A stretch of 64,000 nucleotides of DNA from Chryseobacterium sp. KACC 21268 (GCA_028736075.1 CP117875.1:2232001-2296000), one strand, 5' to 3'; numbered from the stretch's first letter, positions 52,432-61,096 are shown. The notes: generated from the sequence alone by a model not told the origin. Translations and numbers: made by a program.

Positions 52432-52701
52432 ATGAGCGGCAACATTGAAGAGAATAAAGAATATATTGGGATGTGGGTAACCGATGATGGCCACATCTGC
52501 CACGAGCTCTTGGCAAAAAACAGGTATGACGAAGCCAGGGGAAAACAGAAAAGTGCCTATCAAGGTCATTATCATATTTGCCGCAATCATATCGTCTATA
52601 AAGATGATACTGGTTTTACTGCAGACGGTGAATTCATAGATGGCATCCTTTATCACGGAGGAATGGTCTTTTACAAAGAAAATAATAATAATTTAGCATG
52701 A
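52432..52701 (+). CDS. Atu4866-domain protein
   Basis: This 89-residue beta-rich protein has KEYIGMWVTDDGHICHELLA, NRYDEARGKQKSAYQGHYHI and TADGEFIDGILYHGGMVFYK, matching the small Atu4866 family, a lipocalin-like barrel of unknown ligand. Such genes occur next to SDRs and AraC regulators in many bacteria, as here. It overlaps the next gene by 4 bp (ATGA), so translation is coupled to the regulator. It may bind the reductase substrate or product. Confidence 0.8.
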   Translation: MSGNIEENKEYIGMWVTDDGHICHELLAKNRYDEARGKQKSAYQGHYHICRNHIVYKDDTGFTADGEFIDGILYHGGMVFYKENNNNLA

Positions 52702-53615
52702 TGGAAAAGACATTCCGCTTTAATTCAATAGACGAATTTCACAAATTTTGTAATCTCTCGGGTCCAGAACACCCTTTGGTCAGCCTTATTGATTACAGCA
52801 AGGTATGTTACCCTGCCAATAAAATAGAGTTACAGTGGGTGCAAAATTTTTATTCCATTGGTTTAAAGCGGAATGTTAATGCCAAATTCAACTATGGTCA
52901 GCAGGCCTATGATTTTAATTCCGGGATCCTCACTTTTGTGGCCCCGATGCAGTTTTTGAAAATTGAGATAAACCCGGACGCAAAGGTCGAGCCAACAGGT
53001 TGGTTATTGCTCATTCACCCTGATTTTCTTGATAATACAAATTTGTCTAATAAGGTCAAAAGCTATGACTTCTTCCAATATGCCGCCAATGAGGCTCTTT
53101 TTCTATCAGATAAAGAGGAAAGCGTAATTGTTGATATCCTACGCAAAATTGAGAATGAATACCGGTCAAACATGGACAAATTCAGCCATGAGCTGATCAT
53201 TGCCCAATTGGAAATGCTTCTCATCTACGCCGAGCGTTTTTATGAAAGACAGTTTATAACACGAAAGAAAACCAACGTAGAATTATTAAATAAATTTGAA
53301 CAAGTGCTTTCCAATTATTTTTATGATGGTGAATCTCTACAAAATGGAATTCCATCAGTGACGACCATTGCAGCAGAGCTCAATGTTTCCGCCAATTACC
53401 TGGGGAGCATTCTAAGGATGTATACGAAGCAAAATACCCAACAACATATACAAAACAAACTGATTGAACTGGCCAAAGAACGATTGAGTACGACACAGCT
53501 TCCAGTTAGTGCGATCGCTTATGACCTAGGTTTTGAACATCCACAATCATTCAGCAAGCTTTTCAAGGCCAAGACCAGTCAATCGCCTTCGGAATTCAGG
53601 AGTCATTTCAATTAA
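52698..53615 (+). CDS. AraC-family transcriptional regulator
   Basis: This 305-residue regulator is paralogous to those at 45724 and 319: DEFHKFCNLSGPEHPLVSLI and QQAYDFNSGILTFVAPMQFL in the sensor domain, then IAAELNVSANYLGSILRMYT and VSAIAYDLGFEHPQSFSKLF as the HTH pair. It is the third gene of the SDR operon and is translationally coupled to the Atu4866 gene, which suggests control of its own operon. A second ATG lies one codon later. Confidence 0.92.
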   Translation: MMEKTFRFNSIDEFHKFCNLSGPEHPLVSLIDYSKVCYPANKIELQWVQNFYSIGLKRNVNAKFNYGQQAYDFNSGILTFVAPMQFLKIEINPDAKVEPTGWLLLIHPDFLDNTNLSNKVKSYDFFQYAANEALFLSDKEESVIVDILRKIENEYRSNMDKFSHELIIAQLEMLLIYAERFYERQFITRKKTNVELLNKFEQVLSNYFYDGESLQNGIPSVTTIAAELNVSANYLGSILRMYTKQNTQQHIQNKLIELAKERLSTTQLPVSAIAYDLGFEHPQSFSKLFKAKTSQSPSEFRSHFN

Positions 53616-53687
53616 AGGATTAATAAGAATGAACTTTTCGTTCATTTAATCTTCCGTGTCTGAAGATAAAAAAGAGGCAAGGGTGAA

Positions 53688-53951
53688 CTAACGAATATTT
53701 TTCCTGATTCTGCTCAACGAAGATTGTGTAATTCCCAAATAGGATGCTAAATAAGAAAGTGGAATGCGGTTAGCAAGTTGAGGGAATTTTTCAAGAAAGG
53801 AAAGATAGGATTCTTTCACATCCTGTGTCATCATTACACTGATTTTATTGACTTTATCAGCTAATCCTTGGCTTTTATCTTAATCAGAGGGTATTCTGTT
53901 CATAAACTCCCTTGAGATAGAGTTGCTTTTTTTAAGAGCATATTTTTGTTC
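53688..53951 (-). pseudogene. C-terminal remnant of a Crp/Fnr-type regulator
   Basis: A single minus-strand frame reads ISVMMTQDVKESYLSFLEKF, PQLANRIPLSYLASYLGITQ and SSLSRIRKNIR-stop, the HTH end of Bacteroidetes Crp/Fnr proteins (compare the intact gene at 42147: VKQLASVLGITPNALSRIRKNIR). An in-frame TAA lies at 53882-53880 and the cNMP-binding half is missing. It is a dead fragment. The remainder of 53616-54035 shows no other feature. Confidence 0.75.
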
Positions 53952-54035
53952 AGATGAAAGAAGAAAAACAATCCGATATTGAATACAAAGAAGATGTTAT
54001 GAAACATCTGTTTTTTTAGTTTATTAATTATGTCT

Positions 54036-54070
54036 GTACAAAATTCAATTATTTGAATTTTGTACCTTTG
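54036..54070 (+). promoter_or_regulatory. Inverted repeat overlapping the AraC promoter
   Basis: GTACAAAATTCAA at 54036-54048 is the exact reverse complement of TTGAATTTTGTAC at 54053-54065. The right arm runs into TACCTTTG (54063-54070), a perfect -7 box only 4 bp before ATG 54075. This predicts a leaderless or nearly leaderless transcript whose promoter would be covered by whatever binds the repeat. Confidence 0.65.
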
Positions 54071-54074
54071 AAAT

Positions 54075-54971
54075 ATGAATAATGTAGAATCATTAGAAGA
54101 TTTTTATACAGAACGTTTCAAGTCCATTCCAATAAGTTTGCAAAATGAAATCGGGCATTTTAATGTGTTTGCTTTTAATGATCTGTTAGGATGCAGTATT
54201 AAACCTATTCCTTACAGCCGCAGAGGTTATTTTAAAATAAGCTTGATACAAGGGGAAAATAAAGTGCACTTTTCTGATAAGACCATTGAGATCAAAAAAC
54301 AGGCGTTGCTTTTTGCAAATCCCCAAATCCCCTATAATTGGGAGCAAATAGGAAACGAGCAAAATGGATTTTCGTGTGTTTTTACAGAGCGTTTTTTTCA
54401 TCATTTCGGCAATCCGAAAGACTATTCTGTTTTTCAGCCCGAAAGTTATCCAATAATTGAATTGACGGATATACAGGCTGCATGGGCAAATAAATTATTT
54501 GATGAAATGCTAACGGAGTGGACATCTGAACACCTGCATAAATATGACAAAATGCGGATCATGGTTTTTGAGCTTTTGTATAATGCAGAAAAACTGCAAC
54601 CTATTAAGCCAAATTCTCAACTTTATAATAATGCTTCTCAAAAAATTACCACGCAATTTTTAGAATTATTGGAACGTCAGTTTCTTGTTGAAGATGTCGG
54701 AGCATTGCCTTTACGTTCCCCGGCAGATTATGCGGGAAAATTATCTATTCACGTCAATCATTTGAACAAAGCTTTACAGGAAGTTTTGAATAAATCAACT
54801 TCTGCCATTGTCCATGAACGAATTTTAGTTGAAGCAAAAATCCTTTTGAAGCATACTAAAAAAGATATCTCTGAAATTGCTTTTGCATTAGGCTTTAAAG
54901 AAAATACACATTTCAATAATTTCTTCAAAAAACATACGGGTATAACACCAAGACGTTTTCGTCTTGATTGA
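54075..54971 (+). CDS. AraC-family transcriptional regulator
   Basis: This 298-residue AraC protein is not a close paralogue of the 45724/52698 pair. It has a cupin-like N-terminus (GYFKISLIQGENKVHFSDKT, LLFANPQIPYNWEQIGNE) and an HTH pair (SPADYAGKLSIHVNHLNKAL, ISEIAFALGFKENTHFNNFF). It stands 80 bp upstream of an SDR gene, and the gap holds two 14-bp direct repeats spaced as AraC half-sites, so it is the likely activator of that gene. A dyad overlaps its own promoter. Confidence 0.9.
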   Translation: MNNVESLEDFYTERFKSIPISLQNEIGHFNVFAFNDLLGCSIKPIPYSRRGYFKISLIQGENKVHFSDKTIEIKKQALLFANPQIPYNWEQIGNEQNGFSCVFTERFFHHFGNPKDYSVFQPESYPIIELTDIQAAWANKLFDEMLTEWTSEHLHKYDKMRIMVFELLYNAEKLQPIKPNSQLYNNASQKITTQFLELLERQFLVEDVGALPLRSPADYAGKLSIHVNHLNKALQEVLNKSTSAIVHERILVEAKILLKHTKKDISEIAFALGFKENTHFNNFFKKHTGITPRRFRLD

Positions 54972-54999
54972 TTTTTGTAACAATGTGATTGATTTTTGT
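54965..54999 (+). repeat. 14-bp direct repeat with 21-bp period, likely AraC operator
   Basis: TGATTGATTTTTGT occurs exactly at 54965-54978 and 54986-54999. The 21-bp period puts both copies on one face of the helix, as with AraC half-sites. The first copy overlaps the stop codon of the AraC gene. A -7 box TAAGTTTG for the SDR gene follows at 55024-55031. Confidence 0.7.
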
Positions 55000-55051
55000 T
55001 AAAAAATAAGGTAGTTCTAACCCTAAGTTTGCAACATCAAAATATAGTACA

Positions 55052-55864
55052 ATGGCAAAAACAATTTTTATTACAGGTGCTTCATCGGGCATAGGAAAAT
55101 CAACAGCAATTTATTTTGCAAATAAGGGTTGGAAAGTAATTGCAACAATGCGAAACCCACAAACAGTAACGGATTTAGGGGAATACGACAATATTACATT
55201 GCTTTCGTTGGATGTTACAAATGTTGAACAAATAAAATCAACAGTTGAAAAGGCTATTGCTTTGGGAAATATTGACGTGGTTTTGAATAATGCAGGTTAC
55301 GGGACTGTGGGTGCGCTGGAAGGCACGACAGACAAAGAAATAGAACAGGTTGTAAATACCAATCTTGTGGGCGTTATCCGTTTGACAAAGGAATTTATTC
55401 CGCATTTCAGAGAAAACAAAGGGGGTGTGTTTATTTCAATTTCATCGATTGGTGGTTTGGTCGCTTATCCATTCTTTTCGTTATATCATGCTACAAAATG
55501 GGCTATTGAAGGCTGGACAGAAAGTATGGCGTTTGAATTAAACCGTTTGGGTATTCAAATAAAGACAGTGCAGCCTGGACCTACCAAAACAGATTTTGTA
55601 GGACGTTCATTGGTTATTCCCGAGCATCCGGCGTATGATGATTTCTTCGATGGCTTCAAAAAAGCATTTTTCAGCGACGAGGTCATCAATGGTCTTGCTC
55701 CTGCGGAAACTGTTTCAGAAGTGATATATGAAGCTGCCACAGACGGAAAAAACCAGTTGCGTTACTTGGTTGGTGCTGTTGCAAATGGTGATTATGACAA
55801 GCGTTTAGAATTGGGGGCAGAAGCATTTCATCAAGACCTGGATAAAGCATTTTTCGGATCATAA
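55052..55864 (+). CDS. Short-chain dehydrogenase/reductase
   Basis: This 270-residue SDR has KTIFITGASSGIGKSTAIYF, IDVVLNNAGYGTVGALEG, the Ser in FISISSIGGLVAYPF and the active pair in YHATKWAIEGWTESM, followed by VQPGPTKTDFVGRS. It resembles the group of broad oxidoreductases often found next to AraC or TetR regulators. The promoter region holds the direct repeat expected for an AraC activator and a TAAGTTTG -7 box with a leader of about 15 nt. It ends before a bidirectional terminator. Confidence 0.9.
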   Translation: MAKTIFITGASSGIGKSTAIYFANKGWKVIATMRNPQTVTDLGEYDNITLLSLDVTNVEQIKSTVEKAIALGNIDVVLNNAGYGTVGALEGTTDKEIEQVVNTNLVGVIRLTKEFIPHFRENKGGVFISISSIGGLVAYPFFSLYHATKWAIEGWTESMAFELNRLGIQIKTVQPGPTKTDFVGRSLVIPEHPAYDDFFDGFKKAFFSDEVINGLAPAETVSEVIYEAATDGKNQLRYLVGAVANGDYDKRLELGAEAFHQDLDKAFFGS

Positions 55865-55887
55865 TTATTCATAACAAAACAATCGAA

Positions 55888-55913
55888 CAAAAAGGCTGGA
55901 AAAGCCTTTTTTC
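55888..55913. terminator. Bidirectional terminator between SDR and the polymerase operon
   Basis: AAAAAGGCT and AGCCTTTTTT flank a GGAA loop. A-run on one side and T-run on the other let it work in both directions. It lies between the convergent SDR gene and dnaE-like gene. Confidence 0.7.
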
Positions 55914-56002
55914 ATTATGAGTATGCTGTGGTCACAAAAGAAAAGACCGACCAGAATAACAGCTAATATTTAAAGTTTTATAAAATCAGATATTTGTTGA
56001 AT

Positions 56003-59000
56003 TTACAATTCCATTTTATGCCTTGGTAAATTGATTTCCTGCTCTTGCGGATAGGGTTGCCTTTGTGTCATACTTATATCTTCTTTTAATGTTCCCGCTG
56101 TCTCTAATGATTTGTTTTGATCCATGGAATATCTTGGATCCGGAATGAATGGCATTTTAGCCATTTTGTGAATAGTGATCGTGGGAAAATGGAAATCGAC
56201 TTCTACCGTTCCCAACAATAGATAACAGCCACCACCTTGAAAAGGATATTGTTCCAAACAGTTTGGAAAATGGGCAGTATCAAAATAGTCGCCTTCCGCA
56301 TCGATCCATGTTCCGAAAAACATGGCTCCTCTTTTTGTAGGAACGTGTTTTCTGGAAATCAGATAGGCCAGCATTTTCACCTGCTGCTTATGATATTTGG
56401 TAAGATCTTTAGACATGACCGTTCCACGATATCTGGTCTGTAAGAGATCGAAAGGACTGAAGGATACAGGAAATCCCAAGATCTCAATCTCGTCAAAAGC
56501 ATCTTCAAATGGATTTCTTTCTATTTTAGGCAGCTGATATTCTTTTTTAGGCTCGTCAAGTAAAGTCAGCTGCATATTGTCCGGTCTGTTTCCTGCCATC
56601 AGAAACCTGGTCTCTATGAGCAATTCATGCTTTTGTTTTCCGGTAAAACGGAAAGCACCGATAAATATCAGGACCTGCAGGTTTTCAATACCGATGGGGA
56701 TCCTTTTTACAAAATTTTCCAATGAAGTATAATCACCGTTATTTTTTCTTTCTTCCGGGATCATCTGTGCGATCCTTCCTTCCAGTTTTTCAATATGCAT
56801 CAATCCCAGATAAACGTCGGTCCCATAGACCGTGGTCTGCAATTCACTCAGGTTGACACAAGGGTTGTTGATAGTGGCACCTGACATCCTGGCCTCATGG
56901 ACATACACCTCTGTCCGGTAGAAGCCACCACCATTATTGATGGCACAGACCATAAACTCGATGGGATAGTATACTTTCAGGTACAAGCTCTGATAGCTTT
57001 CCACAGCGTAGGAGGCTGAATGCGCCTTGCAAAATGAATAGCCTGCGAACGATTCGATCTGCCTGTAGACTTCTTTGGACAATTGTTCCGGATGCCCCAA
57101 TTCCTTACACGATTCAAAGAAATGGTCCTTTACTTTTTGAAGAGCTGACAGAGAACGACCTTTACCGCTCATTGCTCTTCTGAGAACATCCCCATCAGGG
57201 GCGGACAGGCCGCCGAAGTGCAATGCGATCTTGATCACATCTTCTTGATAGACCATAATACCATAAGTTTCCCCCAGTTCTTTTTCAAAGACCTCGTGGA
57301 AATACTCGAACTTGTCAGGATTATTGTGCCTGAAGATATATTCCCTCATCATGCCGCTCTGCGCTACACCCGGGCGTATAATAGAGGAGGCTGCGACAAG
57401 AACCTTATAGTTCTCGCATTTCAGTCTTCTCAATAATCCGCGCATGGCCGGGCTCTCGATGTAAAAGCATCCTATTGTTTTGCCTATGCTCAGGAATTCA
57501 TTGCACCTGGGCTCATTTTTCGACAGGGTAGTGTCCTTGATATCTACTGTGATGCCTCTCTTTTCCCGGATGAGGTCGACCGTATCTTTGATCGTTCCCA
57601 GACCTCTCTGGGAAAGAATATCGAACTTTTCAAGACCAATAGCTTCCGCAGTATGCATATCAAACTGTACAATAGCGAATCCCTTGGGTGGCATCTCCAA
57701 TGCAGAATAATGGGTGATAGGTTCCTCTGAGATCAGTATCCCGCAGGAATGCATGCTTCTCTGATTGGGATATTTCTCCAGCATTTTCCCGTAATGATGG
57801 ACTGCCCTGAACACCGAGTTATCATCATGCTGGTCCATCGGTTTGCCAGCCAGGATATCAAGCTCCTCTTTAGGAAGCCCAAATGCTTTTCCAACCTCCC
57901 TGAATATAGATTTGTATTTGAATTCGACATTCGTTCCGCAAAAGGCAACGTGGTCTTTGCCGTATCTTTCGAAGATATACTCAAGGATGGTATCCCGGGT
58001 CTGCCAGCTCCAGTCAATGTCAAAGTCGGGCGGAGTCTTCCGGTTAAGATTTAAAAAACGCTCAAAATAGAGATCCAGTTCCAAAGGGCATATGTCTGTA
58101 ATTCCAATACAGTAACTGACAATGGAATTGGCACCACTTCCACGCCCGACGTGCATGAATCCCATCCGGTTGCTGTATTGGATGATGTCCCAGGTGATCA
58201 GAAAATACCCGCAGAAATTCAATTGATCAATAACGCCCAATTCTTTTTCAACCCTTGCCTTGGCATCAGGATCACCGTCAGGATATCTTCTTTCAAGACC
58301 TTCGTAAGCTAATTCTTTTAACAGTTTAAAATCATTTTCCCTGCTATCTGTAAAATGCTTCTTGTTCTTGGGCGTGGAAAAGTCAAAATCAAAACTACAG
58401 CTGTTGACCAGGTATTTTGTGTTTTCAATGATCTGGGGATAAAGTTTATAAGCACTTAAAAGCTTTTTCTTATCAACAAACGTCTCTGTACTATGACAAT
58501 GGTCATTTTCTGTGAGCTTGCTGATCAAAGTGTTTCCATCGATCGCCCTTAAGATCTTGTGCAGCTCATATTCTTCAGTTCCATCAAAGGTTACCGGATG
58601 CAGAATGACCATCTTATCGATCAATTTTTTCAGCTCAGGCCTTACCAGAAGATTCAATTCATCCTGTCTTATACCGATGAACTCATGTTCTGATAAACAC
58701 TCAGGAATATTCTCCAAAGGATAGATGATAAAAGTATTTTCAAGGGAAGGATTCGTTTTAGGGATCTCAGTTCCTTCACAGTTATGATCTGTCAAAAGCC
58801 GGTTCGTCTCCGCAATACCTTTAGCATTTCTAGCAAGACAAATGTAATATTGTTCATTTTCGACACGGACATCAACGCCTACAATTGGCTTGATATGATT
58901 CTCCTCACAGAGCTTATAAAAATCATAGATCCCGGTCACCGTATTGATGTCTGTCAAGGCCAGTGTTCTGATATTCAGATCCACAGCCTTGCGTACCAGA

Positions 59001-59059
59001 TCCTCAATGGAAATGGTGCCGTAACGAAGGCTGTGATAAGAATGGCAATTGAGAAACAT
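56003..59059 (-). CDS. Error-prone DnaE2-like DNA polymerase III alpha subunit
   Basis: This 1018-residue C-family polymerase is shorter than replicative DnaE (about 1160). A PHP domain fills about residues 1-200 (NCHSYHSLRYGTISIEDLVR, TLALTDINTVTGIYDFYKLC). The palm holds PDFDIDWSWQ at about 343-352 with catalytic Asp residues, and HVGRGSGANSIVSYCIGITD precedes it. YQEDVIKIALHFGGLSAPDG and RAMSGKGR are finger motifs. A QLTLL sequence at 56558-56572 (about residue 830) resembles a sliding-clamp-binding motif. An OB fold ends the chain (KMLAYLISRKHVPTKRGAMF). It lies 16 bp downstream of the Y-family gene in one operon, the arrangement of SOS-induced mutagenesis cassettes. Confidence 0.9.
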   Translation of the reverse strand: MFLNCHSYHSLRYGTISIEDLVRKAVDLNIRTLALTDINTVTGIYDFYKLCEENHIKPIVGVDVRVENEQYYICLARNAKGIAETNRLLTDHNCEGTEIPKTNPSLENTFIIYPLENIPECLSEHEFIGIRQDELNLLVRPELKKLIDKMVILHPVTFDGTEEYELHKILRAIDGNTLISKLTENDHCHSTETFVDKKKLLSAYKLYPQIIENTKYLVNSCSFDFDFSTPKNKKHFTDSRENDFKLLKELAYEGLERRYPDGDPDAKARVEKELGVIDQLNFCGYFLITWDIIQYSNRMGFMHVGRGSGANSIVSYCIGITDICPLELDLYFERFLNLNRKTPPDFDIDWSWQTRDTILEYIFERYGKDHVAFCGTNVEFKYKSIFREVGKAFGLPKEELDILAGKPMDQHDDNSVFRAVHHYGKMLEKYPNQRSMHSCGILISEEPITHYSALEMPPKGFAIVQFDMHTAEAIGLEKFDILSQRGLGTIKDTVDLIREKRGITVDIKDTTLSKNEPRCNEFLSIGKTIGCFYIESPAMRGLLRRLKCENYKVLVAASSIIRPGVAQSGMMREYIFRHNNPDKFEYFHEVFEKELGETYGIMVYQEDVIKIALHFGGLSAPDGDVLRRAMSGKGRSLSALQKVKDHFFESCKELGHPEQLSKEVYRQIESFAGYSFCKAHSASYAVESYQSLYLKVYYPIEFMVCAINNGGGFYRTEVYVHEARMSGATINNPCVNLSELQTTVYGTDVYLGLMHIEKLEGRIAQMIPEERKNNGDYTSLENFVKRIPIGIENLQVLIFIGAFRFTGKQKHELLIETRFLMAGNRPDNMQLTLLDEPKKEYQLPKIERNPFEDAFDEIEILGFPVSFSPFDLLQTRYRGTVMSKDLTKYHKQQVKMLAYLISRKHVPTKRGAMFFGTWIDAEGDYFDTAHFPNCLEQYPFQGGGCYLLLGTVEVDFHFPTITIHKMAKMPFIPDPRYSMDQNKSLETAGTLKEDISMTQRQPYPQEQEINLPRHKMEL

Positions 59060-59075
59060 AATGCTATATTTTGAT

Positions 59076-60218
59076 TTATTTTAAAAAACCGGATGCCCTT
59101 CCGACGCTGGAAGTCCCGAATCTGTTCTTGATCCTGTCCATGGTCTGATAAAGGGAGATCAGTTCTTCGGTATCTTCGAAAAGGTCCATCTGATGACTCC
59201 CGTGCACAAGACCGGTGAAGCGGATGCCTATCAGACGGATCCTCATTCTACGGGTATACACCTTATGAAACAATTCAAGGACAGCCCTGTGCAGAGTATG
59301 GTCGGCAGAAGTGTACGGAACCTTGCACTGTTTGGTCTCTGTGTCAAAATTGGAATACCTGATCTTAACGGTAACGGTAGAGGTCAGCCATTTTTCCTGC
59401 CTTAGCTGATAGGCCAGCTTTTCTACCATTCCCGACAAAATGCTTCTGATCTGATGAACATCGATCGTATCCTCAGAAAATGTATCTTCGGTGGATATTG
59501 ATTTCCTTTCAGAATAGGGCACTACGGGTGTATCATCGATGCCATGGGCTTTTTTCCAAAGTATCGTTCCATTTTTTCCGATCAGTTGATGAAGGACCTC
59601 TACAGGCATTTCAGATAGGGTTTGTATCGTCTTAACGCCTAGCCTGGAGAACAGATTGAAGGTCTCTGTGCCGACCATCGGGATCTTTTTGATGGATAGG
59701 GGATTTAAAAAATTCTGGATATGGGGAGCCCTGACCTCTAGTCTGCCTGTCGGTTTTGATTCTCCGGTCCCGATCTTGGATACCGTCTTATTGGTGGAAA
59801 GGGCAAAGCTGATCGGCAGGCCTGTATTTTTCTGAACAGCATCCGCGATCTCATTGGTCCATTGAAAGCATCCGAAGAATTGATCCATTCCTGAGAGGTC
59901 AAGATAAAATTCATCGATACTGGCTTTCTCCAGCACCGGTACTTTTCCCTGAATGACCTCGGTCACCAGATGCGACATATTGGAGTAGTATTCCATATCT
60001 CCTTTGATGACCTTTGCATCAGGGCATAGCCTCAATGCCATTTTTATCGGCATCGCTGAACGCACCCCAAACTTCCGGACCTCATAGGAGCATGATGCCA
60101 CCACACCACGGTCCCCACCTCCAATGATCACAGGCTGTTTCTCCAAGACTGAGTTTTTCAGCCGCTCACAGGAGACAAAGAATGTGTCAAGGTCCATATG
60201 TGCAATTGCTCTTTCCAT
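59076..60218 (-). CDS. dinB: Y-family DNA polymerase (DinB/Pol IV type)
   Basis: This is a 380-residue translesion polymerase. AHMDLDTFFVSCERL (first catalytic Asp), VVASCSYEVRKFGVRSAMPI and ASIDEFYLDLSGMD (catalytic Asp-Glu) are intact, unlike the inactive ImuB found in other mutagenesis cassettes. Thumb and little-finger regions follow. QMDLF at 59178-59192 (about residue 343) fits the clamp-binding consensus, and the chain ends 33 residues later. It heads the operon with the DnaE2-like gene. On its strand a TAAGTTTG box lies 4 bp before the ATG, predicting a leaderless transcript controlled by the palindrome beyond it. Confidence 0.92.
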   Translation of the reverse strand: MERAIAHMDLDTFFVSCERLKNSVLEKQPVIIGGGDRGVVASCSYEVRKFGVRSAMPIKMALRLCPDAKVIKGDMEYYSNMSHLVTEVIQGKVPVLEKASIDEFYLDLSGMDQFFGCFQWTNEIADAVQKNTGLPISFALSTNKTVSKIGTGESKPTGRLEVRAPHIQNFLNPLSIKKIPMVGTETFNLFSRLGVKTIQTLSEMPVEVLHQLIGKNGTILWKKAHGIDDTPVVPYSERKSISTEDTFSEDTIDVHQIRSILSGMVEKLAYQLRQEKWLTSTVTVKIRYSNFDTETKQCKVPYTSADHTLHRAVLELFHKVYTRRMRIRLIGIRFTGLVHGSHQMDLFEDTEELISLYQTMDRIKNRFGTSSVGRASGFLK

Positions 60219-60253
60219 TCTGCAAACTTAGTCACGTTTTTAAACAAAATTTG

Positions 60254-60280
60254 TATATTTGTTGTCATAAATTATGACAA
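60254..60280. promoter_or_regulatory. Divergent promoter with 19-bp perfect palindrome (operator)
   Basis: TTGTCATAAATTATGACAA at 60262-60280 is a perfect palindrome around one central base. TATATTTG at 60254-60261 is a -7 box (TAnnTTTG) for the repressor gene. The palindrome covers the expected transcript start and the first start codons (ATG 60274 and 60280). TAAGTTTG on the minus strand at 60230-60223 would serve the Y-family gene. This is a natural site for autorepression by the S24 repressor. Confidence 0.75.
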
Positions 60281-61059
60281 TGTCAATTTTTGCAGATAAC
60301 ATCGTGTTTTTGAGAGGTCAAAAAAATCTAACCCAACATAAGCTGGCGGAAGAACTCATTCTTACAAGATCAAGATATGTTTCATACGAATATGGAAATG
60401 CAGAACCTCCCATTGAGGTATTGGTCCGGATCTCCAAATATTATAATATCAGCATCGATCTTTTGGTCACGGTCGATATCAGAAAATATCCGTTGGACAG
60501 GATGATCGATCTGCCGGGGAATAAGATATTACTTCCGGTAGCAGTAGATGCGGAGGGAAATAATTTCATTGAGATCGTACCTCAAAAAGCTTCTATGGGT
60601 TACTTGAAAGGATTCAGCGACCCTGAATTCATTGAAGGTCTTCAGAAAATGCAGCTGCCTTTCTTAAAAAACGGAAAATACCGTGCATTTTTAGCGGATG
60701 GTGATTCTATGCCACCCTTTGCTGACCAATCCATCATTATAGGAGAGTATGTAGAAAAATTGGAAGACCTTAAATCAAATAAGGAATATATCTTTGTTAC
60801 CACTGAAGGCATTACCTACAAGACATTTTTGAAAAGGAACAAAAAGTTCATTACCGTATCAGCCGATAACTCATTTTACGAACCATACGATATTCCACTG
60901 GAGGATATCGCAGAAGTATGGCGTTATGTAAGAGGGATACTTCCCCAGGATTACAAACCGCATTCGCTTCCTGATGAGGCCAATCTCAAAAATCTCGTAG
61001 CAGAAGCCAAACGCAGTATCAGTAATTTGGAGAACGGTATTATTAAACTCAATCCTTAA
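60274..61059 (+). CDS. XRE-HTH / S24 LexA-like repressor
   Basis: This 261-residue protein has an XRE HTH at about 8-65 (LTQHKLAEELILTRSRYVSY) and an S24 peptidase fold after residue 90. The catalytic pair is visible as Ser145 in ADGDSMPPF and Lys183 in GITYKTFL. The self-cleavage site expected before them reads KASMGYLKGF, with Met108-Gly109 instead of the usual Ala-Gly or Cys-Gly. It should repress the divergent polymerase operon and itself through the palindrome, and release under DNA damage if cleavage works. ATG 60280 is an equal start. Downstream genes alkB and the 70-aa gene follow on the same strand. Confidence 0.88.
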   Translation: MTMSIFADNIVFLRGQKNLTQHKLAEELILTRSRYVSYEYGNAEPPIEVLVRISKYYNISIDLLVTVDIRKYPLDRMIDLPGNKILLPVAVDAEGNNFIEIVPQKASMGYLKGFSDPEFIEGLQKMQLPFLKNGKYRAFLADGDSMPPFADQSIIIGEYVEKLEDLKSNKEYIFVTTEGITYKTFLKRNKKFITVSADNSFYEPYDIPLEDIAEVWRYVRGILPQDYKPHSLPDEANLKNLVAEAKRSISNLENGIIKLNP

Positions 61060-61066
61060 GAATAAA

Positions 61067-61086
61067 AGCTTCCCCGGAGGGAAGCT
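61067..61086 (+). promoter_or_regulatory. Conserved hairpin between repressor and alkB
   Basis: AGCTTCCC at 61067-61074 pairs with GGGAAGCT at 61079-61086 around CGGA. It is followed by AAAAACACA and ATG 61097, not by a T-run, so it is unlikely to be a terminator for this strand. It is conserved with a compensatory base-pair change at 29431-29450, which supports a real RNA structure such as a processing or translation element. Confidence 0.65.
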
Positions 61087-61096
61087 AAAAACACAA

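Noticed and set aside
61067-61086. The hairpin between the S24 repressor and alkB as a simple terminator
   Set aside because: On the coding strand it is followed by A-rich sequence rather than T, and alkB starts 10 bp later; an RNA element is more likely.
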